Under the pieces are notes generated by a model. The model saw nothing but the letters and a program-made list of their open reading frames with translations, had not been told where the DNA came from and did not search any database. The position numbers and the translations under genes are program-made. From Parasphingorhabdus cellanae (GTDB lineage: Bacteria; Pseudomonadota; Alphaproteobacteria; Sphingomonadales; Sphingomonadaceae): a stretch of DNA of 64,000 nt. Numbering within the stretch: position 1 is the first letter of the stretch; every line of letters begins with the position of its first letter. Where the stretch lies: contig NZ_CP071794.1 in the NCBI RefSeq assembly GCF_017498565.1, forward strand, positions 1,974,001 through 2,038,000, given 5' to 3'. This document shows, one piece after another, positions 18,113 through 28,722 of the stretch.

Positions 18113-19525
18113 ATGGGCAATACAGCTGCAGACGTCATGAAAATGATCAAGGAACATGAGATTGAGTGGGTCGATGTGCGTTTCACCGATCCCCGCGGCA
18201 AATGGCAGCATCTGTCCATGTGTGCGGACGTTGTCGACGAAGACGTCCTTGAAGAAGGCTTTATGTTTGACGGGTCTTCGATCGAGGGTTGGAAAGCGAT
18301 TAACGAATCCGACATGATCCTGCGTCCCGATCTGGATGCGGTTTATATGGATCCGTTTTCAGCAACGCCGATGATGGTCCTAGTTTGCAACATTGTCGAG
18401 CCAGGCGATGGTTCGCTTTATAACCGTGACCCACGCTCTACTGCCGTACGCGCTGAGGCTTATCTCAAGTCCACCGGCATTGGCGACACGGTCTATGTTG
18501 GTCCGGAACCGGAATTTTTCATGTTTGACGATGTGAAATTCGAAGATGGCTATGACCGCAGCGGCTTCAAAATTGATGACGTTGAGCTGCCGACCAATAC
18601 CGGCCGTGACTATGAAATCGGCAATATGGGCCATCGTCCCCGCGCCAAGGGCGGCTACTTCCCAGTAGCACCGGTGGACAGCGCCATGGATATTCGCGGC
18701 GAAATGGTTGCGACCATGATGGAAATGGGCCTGCCGATGGACAAGCATCATCACGAGGTGGCCGCGGCGCAGCACGAATTGGGCATCACTTTTGGGACGC
18801 TGGTCGAAACCGCTGACCGCACGCAGGTTTATAAATATGTCGTGCAGCAGGTTGCTCACGCTTATGGCAAAACCGCGACCTTCATGCCCAAACCGATCAA
18901 GGACGACAACGGTTCGGGTATGCACACCCACATGTCCATCTGGAAAGACGGCAAGCCGCTTTTTGCAGGCAATGAATATGCCGGCCTGTCGGAAATGTGC
19001 CTGCATTATATCGGCGGCGTGATCAAACATGCCAAGGCCTGTAACGCGTTCACCAATGCCACGACCAACAGCTACAAACGTCTGGTCCCCGGCTTTGAAG
19101 CACCGGTGCTGCTGGCCTATTCCAGCCGTAACCGCTCTGCATCCTGCCGTATTCCTTATGGCGCAGGCGACAAAGCCAAGCGTGTGGAATTCCGCTTCCC
19201 GGACGCATTGGCTAACCCATATCTGTCCGCATCAGCGCTGTTGATGGCGGGCCTCGACGGTATCGAGAATAAAATCCATCCTGGCGATGCGATGGACAAG
19301 AATCTCTATGACTTGCCGCCAGCAGAACTGGCCGAAGTTCCAACCGTTTGTGGTTCGTTGCGCGAAGCTTTGGAAGCATTGGAAGCTGATCACGAGTTTC
19401 TGTTGAAAGGTGATGTGTTCACCAAAGACCAGATCGACGCTTATGCCGAGTTGAAATGGGAAGAAGTCAGCCGTCTGGAAACCACGCCAAGCCCGGTTGA
19501 ATTTGATATGTATTATTCGTCCTAA
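18113..19525 (+). CDS. glnA: Glutamine synthetase type I
   Basis: 470 residues, the usual length for GSI. Motifs include [10 protein letters not shown] near the N-terminus, the ATP/glutamate region [13 protein letters not shown], and the adenylylation site Tyr399 in KNLYDLPP, so the enzyme belongs to the GSI-beta class regulated by GlnE. It makes glutamine from glutamate, ammonium and ATP as a dodecamer in the cytosol. It is cotranscribed with the PII gene and followed by a strong terminator. Confidence 0.98.
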   Translation: MGNTAADVMKMIKEHEIEWVDVRFTDPRGKWQHLSMCADVVDEDVLEEGFMFDGSSIEGWKAINESDMILRPDLDAVYMDPFSATPMMVLVCNIVEPGDGSLYNRDPRSTAVRAEAYLKSTGIGDTVYVGPEPEFFMFDDVKFEDGYDRSGFKIDDVELPTNTGRDYEIGNMGHRPRAKGGYFPVAPVDSAMDIRGEMVATMMEMGLPMDKHHHEVAAAQHELGITFGTLVETADRTQVYKYVVQQVAHAYGKTATFMPKPIKDDNGSGMHTHMSIWKDGKPLFAGNEYAGLSEMCLHYIGGVIKHAKACNAFTNATTNSYKRLVPGFEAPVLLAYSSRNRSASCRIPYGAGDKAKRVEFRFPDALANPYLSASALLMAGLDGIENKIHPGDAMDKNLYDLPPAELAEVPTVCGSLREALEALEADHEFLLKGDVFTKDQIDAYAELKWEEVSRLETTPSPVEFDMYYSS

Positions 19526-19547
19526 GCCAGACGATAACAATATTCAG

Positions 19548-19581
19548 AAACCCGGGGCAAGCAATTGCTCCGGGTTTTTTT
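19548..19581 (+). terminator. Rho-independent terminator after glnA
   Basis: AAACCCGG and CCGGGTTT arms with the inner GC pair GC..GC around AAGCAATT, followed by TTTTTTTG. Located 22 bp behind the glnA stop. Confidence 0.88.
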
Positions 19582-19635
19582 GTTCAGCACTCCGACAGGC
19601 TCCGCATGCACATGAGAAAAGGGGAGTATGCTGTG

Positions 19636-20277
19636 ATGCGACAAAACCTGACGTTCTTTTTCACCGCTATGGCGCTGTTATTGTCCGGCAACCTTGCCGC
19701 GGCAAAACAACCGGAATTTCTAGACCTTGAAGGAGTCAAACTGGAAATGACCGCCGACCAAGTTCGAGCGGCCATGCAAGCCAAAGGCAATCCCATAGCC
19801 CGGGAAGAAAAAGACGACCGGTTAAAATACAAGTCGAGCTTCCAAGATCTGGTTTCTGTAAAACGGGAGGATCCAAAACGGTTCAAAGGCTATACTCTAA
19901 CCAGCGAGCTGCGCTACGAAACCGAGCGGGGCAATTTGCGGGTCAAATTCATGCCGTTTGTCGACCGGCTCGTTGTCGTTTCGGCGCGTTTATATTCCAA
20001 CGATGCACCTTCGATGAGCCCCAGTATTCCTGATTGTGCAAAGTTCATGGACAAGATGGGTGAACGGTACGATCTCGATATCAACACCGATGCATCTCGG
20101 GGTCTGTCCCGCTATTCTTCAAAGCAAAAGCCGATGAAGGTGAATGGCGAGATGAAAGAAGATGGACAAATGCTGCTCTTCCGCTGCGGGCCTAGGATCA
20201 TGCCACAAGTTCTTCTTCACAATCCCCATGCCCGGGACATGTTGATGCAGCAGATCGACCAAGCGCTATCCGATTAG
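19636..20277 (+). CDS. Exported protein of unknown function
   Basis: 213 residues from ATG 19636, which has GGGGAG about 10 bp upstream; an in-frame ATG at 19606 adds ten residues. A Sec signal peptide (hydrophobic FFFTAMALLLSG, cleavage near AAAKQ) makes it periplasmic. Two cysteines, in IPDCAKFM and LFRCGPR, could form a disulfide. The segment LEGVKLEMTADQVRAAM resembles short repeat-like motifs seen in periplasmic proteins that begin with a beta-strand and helix. I do not recognise a family. Stands alone between glnA and tamB, convergent with tamB. Confidence 0.8.
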   Translation: MRQNLTFFFTAMALLLSGNLAAAKQPEFLDLEGVKLEMTADQVRAAMQAKGNPIAREEKDDRLKYKSSFQDLVSVKREDPKRFKGYTLTSELRYETERGNLRVKFMPFVDRLVVVSARLYSNDAPSMSPSIPDCAKFMDKMGERYDLDINTDASRGLSRYSSKQKPMKVNGEMKEDGQMLLFRCGPRIMPQVLLHNPHARDMLMQQIDQALSD

Positions 20278-20321
20278 CCTTTGTTGACGCTATCCACATA
20301 GCGATCACTGTGCCGGGGAAA

Positions 20322-23300
20322 TCAATAGTCCTTCGACACCTGCACATTCACATTCTGGCGGCCGATCGTCGAGATGCTCGACAATATCGAAAGCCAGCGG
20401 GTAATCTGGAATTCCAGCGTTGTCGCGCTATAGCCCTTGCCGTCCGTGATCAGCTCTACATAAGCGCGGCGGGTAATATATTTCCCGGCAGCGATGGAGG
20501 TTCCCTGACCGCTGTCAACATCGGAGGGGAGGATGCGCAGCCGGTCCAGGCCGACCGCTTTGCGCAGCTGGTTAATCGGATCAAGACCGCCGCCGCTGTT
20601 CAGCGAAGCGACGGCAGCGGCCAATTGCACCGCTTCGGGCGCTGATAGGTCGGATATCGATGCCCCGAACAGGACGCGTGATAGCAGCTCATCCTCTGGC
20701 AAGGCAGGAACACTATTAAACGCGATCTCCGGGCTATTACCGCGGCCGGTCACACTGATCGTGGCATTCAGGCCCGTCAGGTTTGCCTCAGCCTCAATAT
20801 CCAATATCGGGTTGGGCGGCTGGTTCCCCACAAAGCGAATCCGTCCGCGTTCCAGCTGAAAGCGGCGGCCAGCAAAAGTATAGTTGCCGCGGATCAGATC
20901 GGCACTGCCCGTCATTGCGAAATCGTCGACAGGACCAGAGACTTTCAGGCTGGCACGCCATTCACTATCGAGTCCCAATCCTTTGACCTGCAGGCGATTG
21001 GGCGCCTTGGCGTCAAGCGCAAAACGCCAGGGGCGGCTGCGAATGACGGGTGCGCGTTCATCGGCCCGGCGGTTAATTTCCGTCACTTTTATCTGCGGCA
21101 GTGCGACAGATTCGCTCGCCTTGCCAAATTGGAAAAAGCTGCGGTTCAATGTCAGATCACCGGATATCAAACCACCGTCGGCGGAACTGCGAATCTGAAT
21201 CGGTCCGGTAACCGTTGCAGCGAAATCATCTCGCGCTATCAAACGCGCCTGTTGCGCCTTCATATCCAGCATGATGCCGATACCCTCACCGGGCGCCACC
21301 GCAAAGTTAAAACTGCCGCTGCCGCTGACAGAGCCGCCACCCCGGGTTGAACCGGTAATATTCGGCAGTACCAGACGTGATCCATCGAACTGGCCCTGCG
21401 CCTTGATTCCAGAAATCACGGTCCCGGTAAGACCGCTTTCCAGTCGCGCGTTGGTGGTACGCAATTGTCCGTTTATTTGCGGGTTGGCAAGTGTGCCCCG
21501 AACATCTGCACTGAGGTTTAACGGGCCGGTAAGATCAAATGTTTCCACGCCGGTGAGCCGCCACAACGCATCGGCCGCGCCATTAAACCGTGCTTGGGCA
21601 AACAGCGGGCTGCGCTGCAATTCATCCCGCCAGTTACCGTTACCAAAGCCGGTAATCCGGCCCTGAAAACGACCGATAGTCTTTGCTTGCGACTGGATGA
21701 TCCCACGCGCCGCCGCGTTACGACCGGAAATAGCAATGTTCAGGCCGAGGTCAATCGGGGTTGATGTGAGGATCAGTCCGGATCTGGTCAGGCCTTTGAT
21801 GTTGAGCTTCGCTTCACCGGTCGGCATTTGTGAGCCTGTCTGGGTCAAATTAACGGTGCCATCCGCTTCTCCGCCAAGTCCCAAGTCATCGGCCACAATG
21901 TCAACAAGGGTTAGTGGCATTTTTGACAAGGTCATGTTCAGCCGTGACGTCCCGCTACCCCATTGGCCGGAAAAGCGTGTGCTGCCGTTGCCATAGCGTA
22001 AAGTTGTCGGTGAGGCCGCCCAACCGCCACTGACGCGGCGCAGTTCGAGCGGCCGCACGAACCGCAAGGTTTGGCCTTCGAACAGGCCATTGCCTGTCAT
22101 CACATAGCGGTCCGGCGTGATCTCCGCCTTTGCCTGAAAATTAAAAGTGCTGCCTCTGGTCCCTGCAATCGAGAAATTGGCATCTCCGGTGCCGTTTACC
22201 AGCTTGGCATTCCCGGCGATCCGGCCAACCATCAGGTCGCCGCGGCTGATCCCCTGCGCGCGCACGGTGACATCAATGTCGGATTGGCCTTCGACAAGCA
22301 CAATATCCGCATCCAGCTTCCCGGTCCGAATAAGCGTCGGCGGCGCGCCATCAAAGCGGGCATTTCGGGCGGTGAGATCGGCGCGGATTAACTGGCGGTT
22401 CTGGCTGGGCTCAAACAAAACATTGCCGCTGACACCCCCGCCGCTAATCGCAAGATTGCCCGCCAGCCCGAGAGCAGTGGGGCGAATGACCCCAGTGGCC
22501 AGCGTGTCCGACAGTTTCAACCGGTCGACGCGCACCCGGGCCTCTTGTCCAGCAATGGTGATGATTGCGCCATTGCCAGTAAACGGCCCAAGGGTTGAGC
22601 CGCCCGCCGCTGTAAAGGCAAAGCCATTTTCCGCCGGGTCGAGATCAAGCTGCACGGCGGAAAGACCGGCCGCGGGCAAAGGGTTGTCGAGCAAAACGGC
22701 AATTTTGGGGCGAGCCAATGGACCGTTAAGATCAAGATCGAAGGGGCCATATTGATCATGCTCACCGCGTCCGGTAAATTCGAATATGGTGGCGCTCTGT
22801 TGCACGCCGTTGCCGTTAAAGCTGAGCTTCGGTGCTTCTACATTCAGCCCAGGGAAGCGCAGCTTCCGGTCAGCCCCCAGGACAAGCCCGGTTTTAACCA
22901 CAGGAAGACCGCCACCCAGTTCGCGCAGGAACACATTGTCAAACCGCCGAAACTTCGCCGTGACCGCTCCGTCAATGGCCAGACCCGCAGCGCCTGGTCC
23001 GATTTCCAGACCCGCTATGATGTCGGCAATACCAACGCGCCGCAAAGCAAAACCCGGCGCTTGTGCATCAAGGTCAATTCGAAATTCGCCAGTCGCAAGC
23101 CGCGCCTCAATATCAGCAGTGCCCCTGACATTATCTGTTCTGACCACGGCGTTTTCAGCAAATAGGCGGCCCTGCTCTAACCGCAAAAAGGCTTTGCCGT
23201 TGAAACCGGACAAGAGTTGTTTGAGTAGCTCTCCGTTGCCAATCAAAGACTCAACAGCAAGCTCCACGGGAATATCAAAACCTGCGGAGTCACGCCGGCC

Positions 23301-24509
23301 CTCACCCGATGCCCTAACGCCCGTCAGCAACGTCTTACCAATGGCCAATTGCGGCGCTGTCAGCAGATATTGATAGCGTAACTGTGAAAATTTTCCATTG
23401 AGCAGCGCTTTGAATTCCAGATCCTGTGCTTTGAGATTTCTCGCTAAAGCCGATGGATCGCGTACATCAAATTCAATCCGCAGCGCATCAACACTGTTGC
23501 GGGCAAGGTCAATCCCGCCTGTCGCGGTTAGTCTGACGGCAGGGGAACGCGCCGCCAGATCCAGCCCGACTAACCTGTCTTCGACAGACGCATTGCCATT
23601 GATAACCAAGCGCGGAGCGGCAATTTTCGCGGCCAACCCTTTGGGCAGAAGATCCGATTCAATATTTCCATCATAACCAAATAGGCCTTCACGTGCCTCC
23701 AGCGTTAACTCCGCAAGCTGCTGGTCCGCGCTTTCCATCGACAGGTTGCCGTCCCATTTGGTCCAGTCGCCTTCACCTGCAATGGTGATCGCATAATCGC
23801 GCTTAAAGCCAAGTTGGCGCGCTATCACGCCCTGTGCTGGCGCTATGATTTCGGCATTAAGGTCGAGTTTTTCGCGCTCCGGTTCGGCATTGAGGCTCAG
23901 GATGATCTTGTCGCCACTGCGCGTTGTTGCGGCGTCAAGATTGATCATGACACGGCCGGATCGAATATCTGCCGCACCCGCCAAATCAGCGCGCTGTTCC
24001 TCGCCGATGACCGCCTCCCCCAGCAACAGATTTTCAGCCCGAAAAGCACCGAGATAGATATCAAAATCAGGGAGCAGGGGTTTGTCTTCCTGCGTATCGA
24101 CAAGCGCGGGCAATCGCTCCAGCCGTGCTTGCGACACAACAGCGTTTGCAACGCTCAGTTCGTTGAAAATCCAAGCCAACGGGTTCCAATCCAATGCGAC
24201 GCGGCCGGCTTCGAAAAATTGTCCTTCAGGGTCGGCCAGCCTAAGGTCGACAATCTCCATTTGGTCGTAAATTGATCCCTCGATATCGCCTATCCGGATA
24301 CGCAGGCCATCACCGGGTTCCAGTGCTTCGATTTCGCTGATGATAAATTTATGGCCGCCTTCACTGTCCAGCCAATAAGCACCGCCCGTCAAAACAACAA
24401 CGGCCAGCAACAGCACGCTTCCGAGAAAGACGACGATTGTCCGGCGCACACGGCGACGCGTTTTTATCGATTGACCATCATCAACGTCTGGTTCAGCGCC
24501 GCTCATCAA
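20322..24509 (-). CDS. tamB: Translocation and assembly module TamB (AsmA-like)
   Basis: 1395 residues, within the range for TamB. One membrane helix near residues 25-50 anchors it in the inner membrane; the rest is long beta-rich repeats of the AsmA-like/taurine-rich groove type. The C-terminal DUF490 domain holds the conserved end with PEIAFNSVPALPEDELLSRVLFG, seen as LPEDELLSRVLFG. The protein bridges the periplasm and, with TamA, helps insert autotransporters or carry phospholipids to the outer membrane. Its ATG overlaps the tamA stop by 4 bp. Confidence 0.95.
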   Translation of the reverse strand: MMSGAEPDVDDGQSIKTRRRVRRTIVVFLGSVLLLAVVVLTGGAYWLDSEGGHKFIISEIEALEPGDGLRIRIGDIEGSIYDQMEIVDLRLADPEGQFFEAGRVALDWNPLAWIFNELSVANAVVSQARLERLPALVDTQEDKPLLPDFDIYLGAFRAENLLLGEAVIGEEQRADLAGAADIRSGRVMINLDAATTRSGDKIILSLNAEPEREKLDLNAEIIAPAQGVIARQLGFKRDYAITIAGEGDWTKWDGNLSMESADQQLAELTLEAREGLFGYDGNIESDLLPKGLAAKIAAPRLVINGNASVEDRLVGLDLAARSPAVRLTATGGIDLARNSVDALRIEFDVRDPSALARNLKAQDLEFKALLNGKFSQLRYQYLLTAPQLAIGKTLLTGVRASGEGRRDSAGFDIPVELAVESLIGNGELLKQLLSGFNGKAFLRLEQGRLFAENAVVRTDNVRGTADIEARLATGEFRIDLDAQAPGFALRRVGIADIIAGLEIGPGAAGLAIDGAVTAKFRRFDNVFLRELGGGLPVVKTGLVLGADRKLRFPGLNVEAPKLSFNGNGVQQSATIFEFTGRGEHDQYGPFDLDLNGPLARPKIAVLLDNPLPAAGLSAVQLDLDPAENGFAFTAAGGSTLGPFTGNGAIITIAGQEARVRVDRLKLSDTLATGVIRPTALGLAGNLAISGGGVSGNVLFEPSQNRQLIRADLTARNARFDGAPPTLIRTGKLDADIVLVEGQSDIDVTVRAQGISRGDLMVGRIAGNAKLVNGTGDANFSIAGTRGSTFNFQAKAEITPDRYVMTGNGLFEGQTLRFVRPLELRRVSGGWAASPTTLRYGNGSTRFSGQWGSGTSRLNMTLSKMPLTLVDIVADDLGLGGEADGTVNLTQTGSQMPTGEAKLNIKGLTRSGLILTSTPIDLGLNIAISGRNAAARGIIQSQAKTIGRFQGRITGFGNGNWRDELQRSPLFAQARFNGAADALWRLTGVETFDLTGPLNLSADVRGTLANPQINGQLRTTNARLESGLTGTVISGIKAQGQFDGSRLVLPNITGSTRGGGSVSGSGSFNFAVAPGEGIGIMLDMKAQQARLIARDDFAATVTGPIQIRSSADGGLISGDLTLNRSFFQFGKASESVALPQIKVTEINRRADERAPVIRSRPWRFALDAKAPNRLQVKGLGLDSEWRASLKVSGPVDDFAMTGSADLIRGNYTFAGRRFQLERGRIRFVGNQPPNPILDIEAEANLTGLNATISVTGRGNSPEIAFNSVPALPEDELLSRVLFGASISDLSAPEAVQLAAAVASLNSGGGLDPINQLRKAVGLDRLRILPSDVDSGQGTSIAAGKYITRRAYVELITDGKGYSATTLEFQITRWLSILSSISTIGRQNVNVQVSKDY

Positions 24510-26710
24510 AAGGCCTGCCCGAGCGAGACATAGACCGCGATCCGAGAGTCGCCCGGTTGCGGATTAATCGGTGTGCCAACATCCACGCGAATGGGGCCAA
24601 AGGCGCTATAATAGCGGATACCCAGCCCGGTTCCGTACCGTATCCCGGAAAAATCAGGCAGCGATTCAGTATAGACATTACCGGCATCGATAAACGGCAC
24701 GACGCCAAAATTTCCGCCAAAAATATCGAGCCGCACCCGCGCCTCTAACGAAAACTCCACCAGCGAACGTCCGCCTGCGGGATCATTATTTACATCGCGG
24801 GGCCCAATTCGCTGAAAACCGTAGCCGCGAACCGAACCACCGCCGCCGGAGTAGAGGCGGCGTGATGGCGCTATCCGGTTGCTGCCCGCCCCGACGATGG
24901 AACCAAAACGCGCGCGCCCGGCCAGCACAATTTTTTCTGACACGGGGAAATAGGCACTGCCATCGAGCTGACTGCGAACATAAAAGAAGCTGCCCGACTG
25001 CAAAGAAGCCTCGGGGGACAAGCGCGCACTCAGACGAAATCCTGTTGTCGGGTCAAGCAGATCATCACTCGCGTCATAGGAAAGCGTAGCAGGCAAAGCA
25101 CCGATGAAAAATGTGTCGCGCGAAGTGGTTTGGTTGTCACCATCGATATCACGTTCTTGGGACGCGAGAAGTTCGAAGCCGGCTGACCAGTTCCACTTCT
25201 TTTGGAAGATAAGATTGCTTTGACGTTCGAGACTGCCGGAAACCGAAAACGTCCGTGCTTCAAAAGCAGAATTGTCGATATTGCTGAGCGCGACTTGCCC
25301 GTTCAAGACATTGTCACGGCGGCGGAAATTATTGCGGCGGTAGGTGATACTGCCTGACTGTTCCTGCGTCGCCAGAACACCGGTCAGTCTGATGAGCCCT
25401 TCCGGCGGAAAAAAATTCCGGTGTTCCCAGTTGATCTCGGATCGCAACCCTTCACCGGTGCCATAGCCCAACGCCCCCGATATGGTGCGCAGCGGCGCAG
25501 GCGTGACGGTGGCCGAAATATCAACAACGCCTGGCTTTTCCTCGGACGCTACTGGTTGCAACGCCGCCGTTGATACCAGACCTGTTGCAACAAGCGCGCG
25601 TCGAAGATCTTCAATGTCGGACTGTTTGTAAAGATCGCCCTCGTCAAAACGGGCAATGAGCTCGGCATGCTCTGGCCCGAACAATTCGGTATTCGTCATC
25701 AGGATGGAGCCAAAGACATATTTCTCGCCAGGCGTCACGACAATATCCAGATCCCCTTGCCGCTCGGCATGATCAATGACCAATGCAGGCTGGTCTGTTG
25801 CCGCAAAGGGATAACCATTTTCGGCCATAGCCTGATCCAACCTGGTCCGCGCATCGGCGATCGCGTCGCTGTTAACGACGTCCCCCGATTGTAGGCCAAA
25901 TTGCTCTCTGAATTGCTGCGGATCATCTTCCTGCGCCTGGTCTATGCCGTCCAGGACAATGGTATCCAGACGGTATTGCGGTCCGGCCGTCACCGCTATC
26001 GTCACCGCAATGTCGGTGCCCTGCCCCGCTGCAAACCGATTGCGCACAATCGCATCATAATAGCCTTCAATCCTTAGCAACCGTTCGACCAGTTCACGGT
26101 CTGTCTCGGCCCGCCGTTTAATCTGTGCGAAATTGGCTTCGGCGTCCTTATATTCTTCCAGTGCTGATAGAGATTGAAAGCGCTCGCTGAACTGGCTGCC
26201 GAGATTGTCAGGCAGTCCGGAAAAACTTATTTCATAGGCGCGTTCCGCCATTGCATCGAGTGGCTGAAAATTAACAAAACCACCGTCCTGCAATCGTGTT
26301 CCAACCTGTCTTTGACCAACTTCTTGCTGACCGGGCTCTCTTCGCAGCGCGCCATCCTCGCTTTGAGTGCTATCATCCTCAGCGAGGCGGCGATCCATTT
26401 CCAAGTCGCGCTCGGTTGCTTCGGCGGGGTCTTGCGGTTCCTTATTGTCGGGTGAAGGCGCATTGAGATCCGGCCAATCGACGCCGAAGTCAGGAAAATC
26501 AGTCAGCGGTTGATCGGGGTCCAGCGGTTCCTGAACAGTGTCCATATCGCCGGATATGGCTTGATCCAACTGATCAGCGGCACTTTCACTGTCGATATTC
26601 TGGGCGATATTCCGGGCGAGAAGCGGCTGCGCTGTATTTAGCGAGAAAGCCGCAAAGACTATTACAAACCGCAACATCAACAGGCGGTAACGATACGCGA
26701 TCAGGCCCAT
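24506..26710 (-). CDS. tamA: Translocation and assembly module TamA (Omp85 family)
   Basis: 734 residues. A signal peptide ends near residue 34 (start at 26710, with an alternative ATG at 26677). Residues about 35-145 are an unusual acidic, Asp/Glu/Gln-rich low-complexity linker. Then come POTRA domains (about 150-390) and the 16-strand Omp85 barrel with the hallmark GGSVRGYGFQRIGP and a terminal phenylalanine (GQAF). It is coupled to tamB by an ATGA overlap, as in most proteobacteria. The linker is longer than in E. coli TamA (577 residues). Confidence 0.95.
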   Translation of the reverse strand: MGLIAYRYRLLMLRFVIVFAAFSLNTAQPLLARNIAQNIDSESAADQLDQAISGDMDTVQEPLDPDQPLTDFPDFGVDWPDLNAPSPDNKEPQDPAEATERDLEMDRRLAEDDSTQSEDGALRREPGQQEVGQRQVGTRLQDGGFVNFQPLDAMAERAYEISFSGLPDNLGSQFSERFQSLSALEEYKDAEANFAQIKRRAETDRELVERLLRIEGYYDAIVRNRFAAGQGTDIAVTIAVTAGPQYRLDTIVLDGIDQAQEDDPQQFREQFGLQSGDVVNSDAIADARTRLDQAMAENGYPFAATDQPALVIDHAERQGDLDIVVTPGEKYVFGSILMTNTELFGPEHAELIARFDEGDLYKQSDIEDLRRALVATGLVSTAALQPVASEEKPGVVDISATVTPAPLRTISGALGYGTGEGLRSEINWEHRNFFPPEGLIRLTGVLATQEQSGSITYRRNNFRRRDNVLNGQVALSNIDNSAFEARTFSVSGSLERQSNLIFQKKWNWSAGFELLASQERDIDGDNQTTSRDTFFIGALPATLSYDASDDLLDPTTGFRLSARLSPEASLQSGSFFYVRSQLDGSAYFPVSEKIVLAGRARFGSIVGAGSNRIAPSRRLYSGGGGSVRGYGFQRIGPRDVNNDPAGGRSLVEFSLEARVRLDIFGGNFGVVPFIDAGNVYTESLPDFSGIRYGTGLGIRYYSAFGPIRVDVGTPINPQPGDSRIAVYVSLGQAF

Positions 26711-26948
26711 TCCGGTTCTTTAGACCGTCCCATTGGCGGAAGCCAATGAAATAGGCGGGGTTTCGGGTGGATGTCTCAATTAACCCGACTATCTGCCGAA
26801 AATCACAATCTCAGACGCGTTGGCGGTGACGCTTGAGACAGGCCTCTCGCGACTATTTTAACTTATTGTTAACCAAAATCGCTCATATTTGTCTGATCGT
26901 GTGAACGGCCTTGCTTATCGGGCCTGAAAACAATGTGGGAATGTAAAA

Positions 26949-27515
26949 ATGTCTGGTAAATGGGCCAAATTGATCGAGGCGGCATTGATTGCTGGTATAT
27001 TGACTGCTGGAATTGCGACAGCGCAGGCCGCTCATACTGCTCCGCTGCAAGCCGCCATTCAGGCAGGTGACCCGCGTGCCAATGTAAAAATCGAAAGCAA
27101 AATCCTGGTGGAACGCACCGAAGAGGACGCAGCGGGCCAAGCCGTCACCAAATTATATCCCCCAAGCGACGTGAAAGTTATCCCTGGCGACAAGCTTATA
27201 TTCATTAACAGCTACAACAATACAGGCAGCACAGCCGTAACCGGTTTTGTCGTCAATAATCCCGTTCATTCTGCCGTTGCTTTTGCAGGCGTCAGAGAGG
27301 ATTGGGCAACCGTATCCGTTGATGGCGGCAAGCATTTTGCCCGTCTGACCGAGCTTACGGTCTCTGATATTACAGAGGCAAATGCAGAAACAGAAAGCGT
27401 GAATATTACCCGCGCAGCACAGCCGCGCGACGTCACGCATATCCGCTGGATGTTTGACAAAGCGATTGAAGCAAGCGGTTCTGGTGAACTGCGTTTTAGC
27501 GGCATCGTAAAATAA
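26949..27515 (+). CDS. Exported DUF11-like conserved-repeat protein
   Basis: 188 residues with a signal peptide cleaved near AQAAHT (about residue 28). The core has an immunoglobulin-like pattern: KVIPGDKLIFINSYNNTGS, then GFVVNNPV, typical of DUF11/conserved repeat domains used as surface beta-sandwich modules. One such domain is present. Function unknown; secreted or periplasmic. The gene is divergent from tamA. The stop codon lies inside a short tandem repeat. Confidence 0.8.
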   Translation: MSGKWAKLIEAALIAGILTAGIATAQAAHTAPLQAAIQAGDPRANVKIESKILVERTEEDAAGQAVTKLYPPSDVKVIPGDKLIFINSYNNTGSTAVTGFVVNNPVHSAVAFAGVREDWATVSVDGGKHFARLTELTVSDITEANAETESVNITRAAQPRDVTHIRWMFDKAIEASGSGELRFSGIVK

Positions 27516-27553
27516 TATTGGGTAAAATAAAATTGGGCAAAATAGAATTTGGA
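27509..27553. repeat. Three 15-bp tandem repeats
   Basis: AAAATAATATTGGGT, AAAATAAAATTGGGC and AAAATAGAATTTGGA follow each other without gaps from 27509. The first unit includes the stop codon of the upstream gene; the array ends 2 bp before the 3' end of the convergent YcaQ-like gene. Confidence 0.85.
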
Positions 27554-27554
27554 T

Positions 27555-28721
27555 TTAGCGGCCAATGCGGCCGCACTGCCATTCAACCGTATCTGCACCA
27601 ATAAAACGCGCCAGGCGACTGAGTTCGGCATCAAGCTTTTCCGCCCGATCAGCCGTCCATTTAACACCCGATTCAGGCCATATCTGAACCACCTTTACGA
27701 TCCCCGCCTTACGGTCTGCTTTCAGCTCGATACGGCCAACAAAGCGGTCGCGCTCTAGCAGCGGATAGACATAATAGCCCCAGCGCCGCTTGGCAGCGGG
27801 CACAAAAATCTCAATGCGATAATCAAAGCCGAAGAGGCGCGACAGCCGCGTGCGATCCCTGATGGCGGGATCAAAGGGGCTTAATATCCGCAGCCGTGAT
27901 GTCGGGGACCGCATATTGACAAGCAGCGATCCAATATTGGCGGGGGCGACCATGCTGACCCAGTCACCATCGACAGTTTCCAGCTCAATCGGTACCAGAT
28001 GATCCGATGCTTTGCCCGCCCAAGTCTTAACTTCTGGCGCGTCCATCGCCGCCCAAAATCTTTGAATATCTCCCAAAGTCCCAAATCCCAACCGATCGAG
28101 CGCAGCCCTGCACAGCCAGTCCACCTGATGGTCGTCGCTATGATCCACTTCCCGGTGGCCAGCGGGTATCACCCGCTCGGCGAGGTCATAATATTTGACA
28201 AATTTCTCGCGGTGCGACGTCGCCAGTTCGCCAGCATACCATAGCTGATCCAAAGCCCGCTTATGCGGCGGCCGGGCCCACATTTCTTTCTTACCGACAA
28301 TTTTCGTGTCGAATGCATGGGTCGACAGCGGCCCTTCCCTTGAAATGCGCGCCTTGATTGCTGCTATGTCAGCTGCATCCATGGCCTTGTGTTTAGCCGC
28401 TCGTGCACCCAGACGTCGAAACTGACGTTGCCAGAGCGGATAGAAATCCATCGGCAAAACCGATGCGTCATGGGTAAAATGCTCAAATACCGACCGGTCG
28501 TTGGCCAATAATTTGTTCAGCATCGGCTCACGATAATTCTGGTTGCGGCTCCACAAAATATGATGATGGGCGCGCGTAACGTTGCGAATGGTGTCGAGCT
28601 GGACAAATCCTAAATCTTTGATGATCTGCAATAGATCGTGCGAGCCGGTTGGCGTGTCTGCCAGACCGGTGCGATCCAGCCACAAGCGGCGTGCATCCCG
28701 GTTTTTAATCCTGAGCACCAT
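27555..28721 (-). CDS. YcaQ/AlkX-like DNA glycosylase family protein
   Basis: 388 residues of the COG3214 winged-helix family. The proposed catalytic QxD motif is present as Q41-L-D43 (GFVQLDTI), followed by RNVTRAHHHILWSR and FEHFTHDASVLPMDFYPLW. E. coli YcaQ unhooks DNA interstrand crosslinks; other members (AZL) open toxin-made crosslinks. Here there is no antibiotic cluster nearby, so general alkylation/crosslink repair is likely. Its start lies just after the stop of the DMT exporter gene, so the pair is probably cotranscribed. Confidence 0.88.
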   Translation of the reverse strand: MVLRIKNRDARRLWLDRTGLADTPTGSHDLLQIIKDLGFVQLDTIRNVTRAHHHILWSRNQNYREPMLNKLLANDRSVFEHFTHDASVLPMDFYPLWQRQFRRLGARAAKHKAMDAADIAAIKARISREGPLSTHAFDTKIVGKKEMWARPPHKRALDQLWYAGELATSHREKFVKYYDLAERVIPAGHREVDHSDDHQVDWLCRAALDRLGFGTLGDIQRFWAAMDAPEVKTWAGKASDHLVPIELETVDGDWVSMVAPANIGSLLVNMRSPTSRLRILSPFDPAIRDRTRLSRLFGFDYRIEIFVPAAKRRWGYYVYPLLERDRFVGRIELKADRKAGIVKVVQIWPESGVKWTADRAEKLDAELSRLARFIGADTVEWQCGRIGR

Positions 28722-28722
28722 A

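Noticed and set aside
26855..26873. TTTAACTTATTGTTAACC as a fifth operator of the TTTAACTG type
   Set aside because: Its right end does not match TAAA and the region is generally AT-rich.
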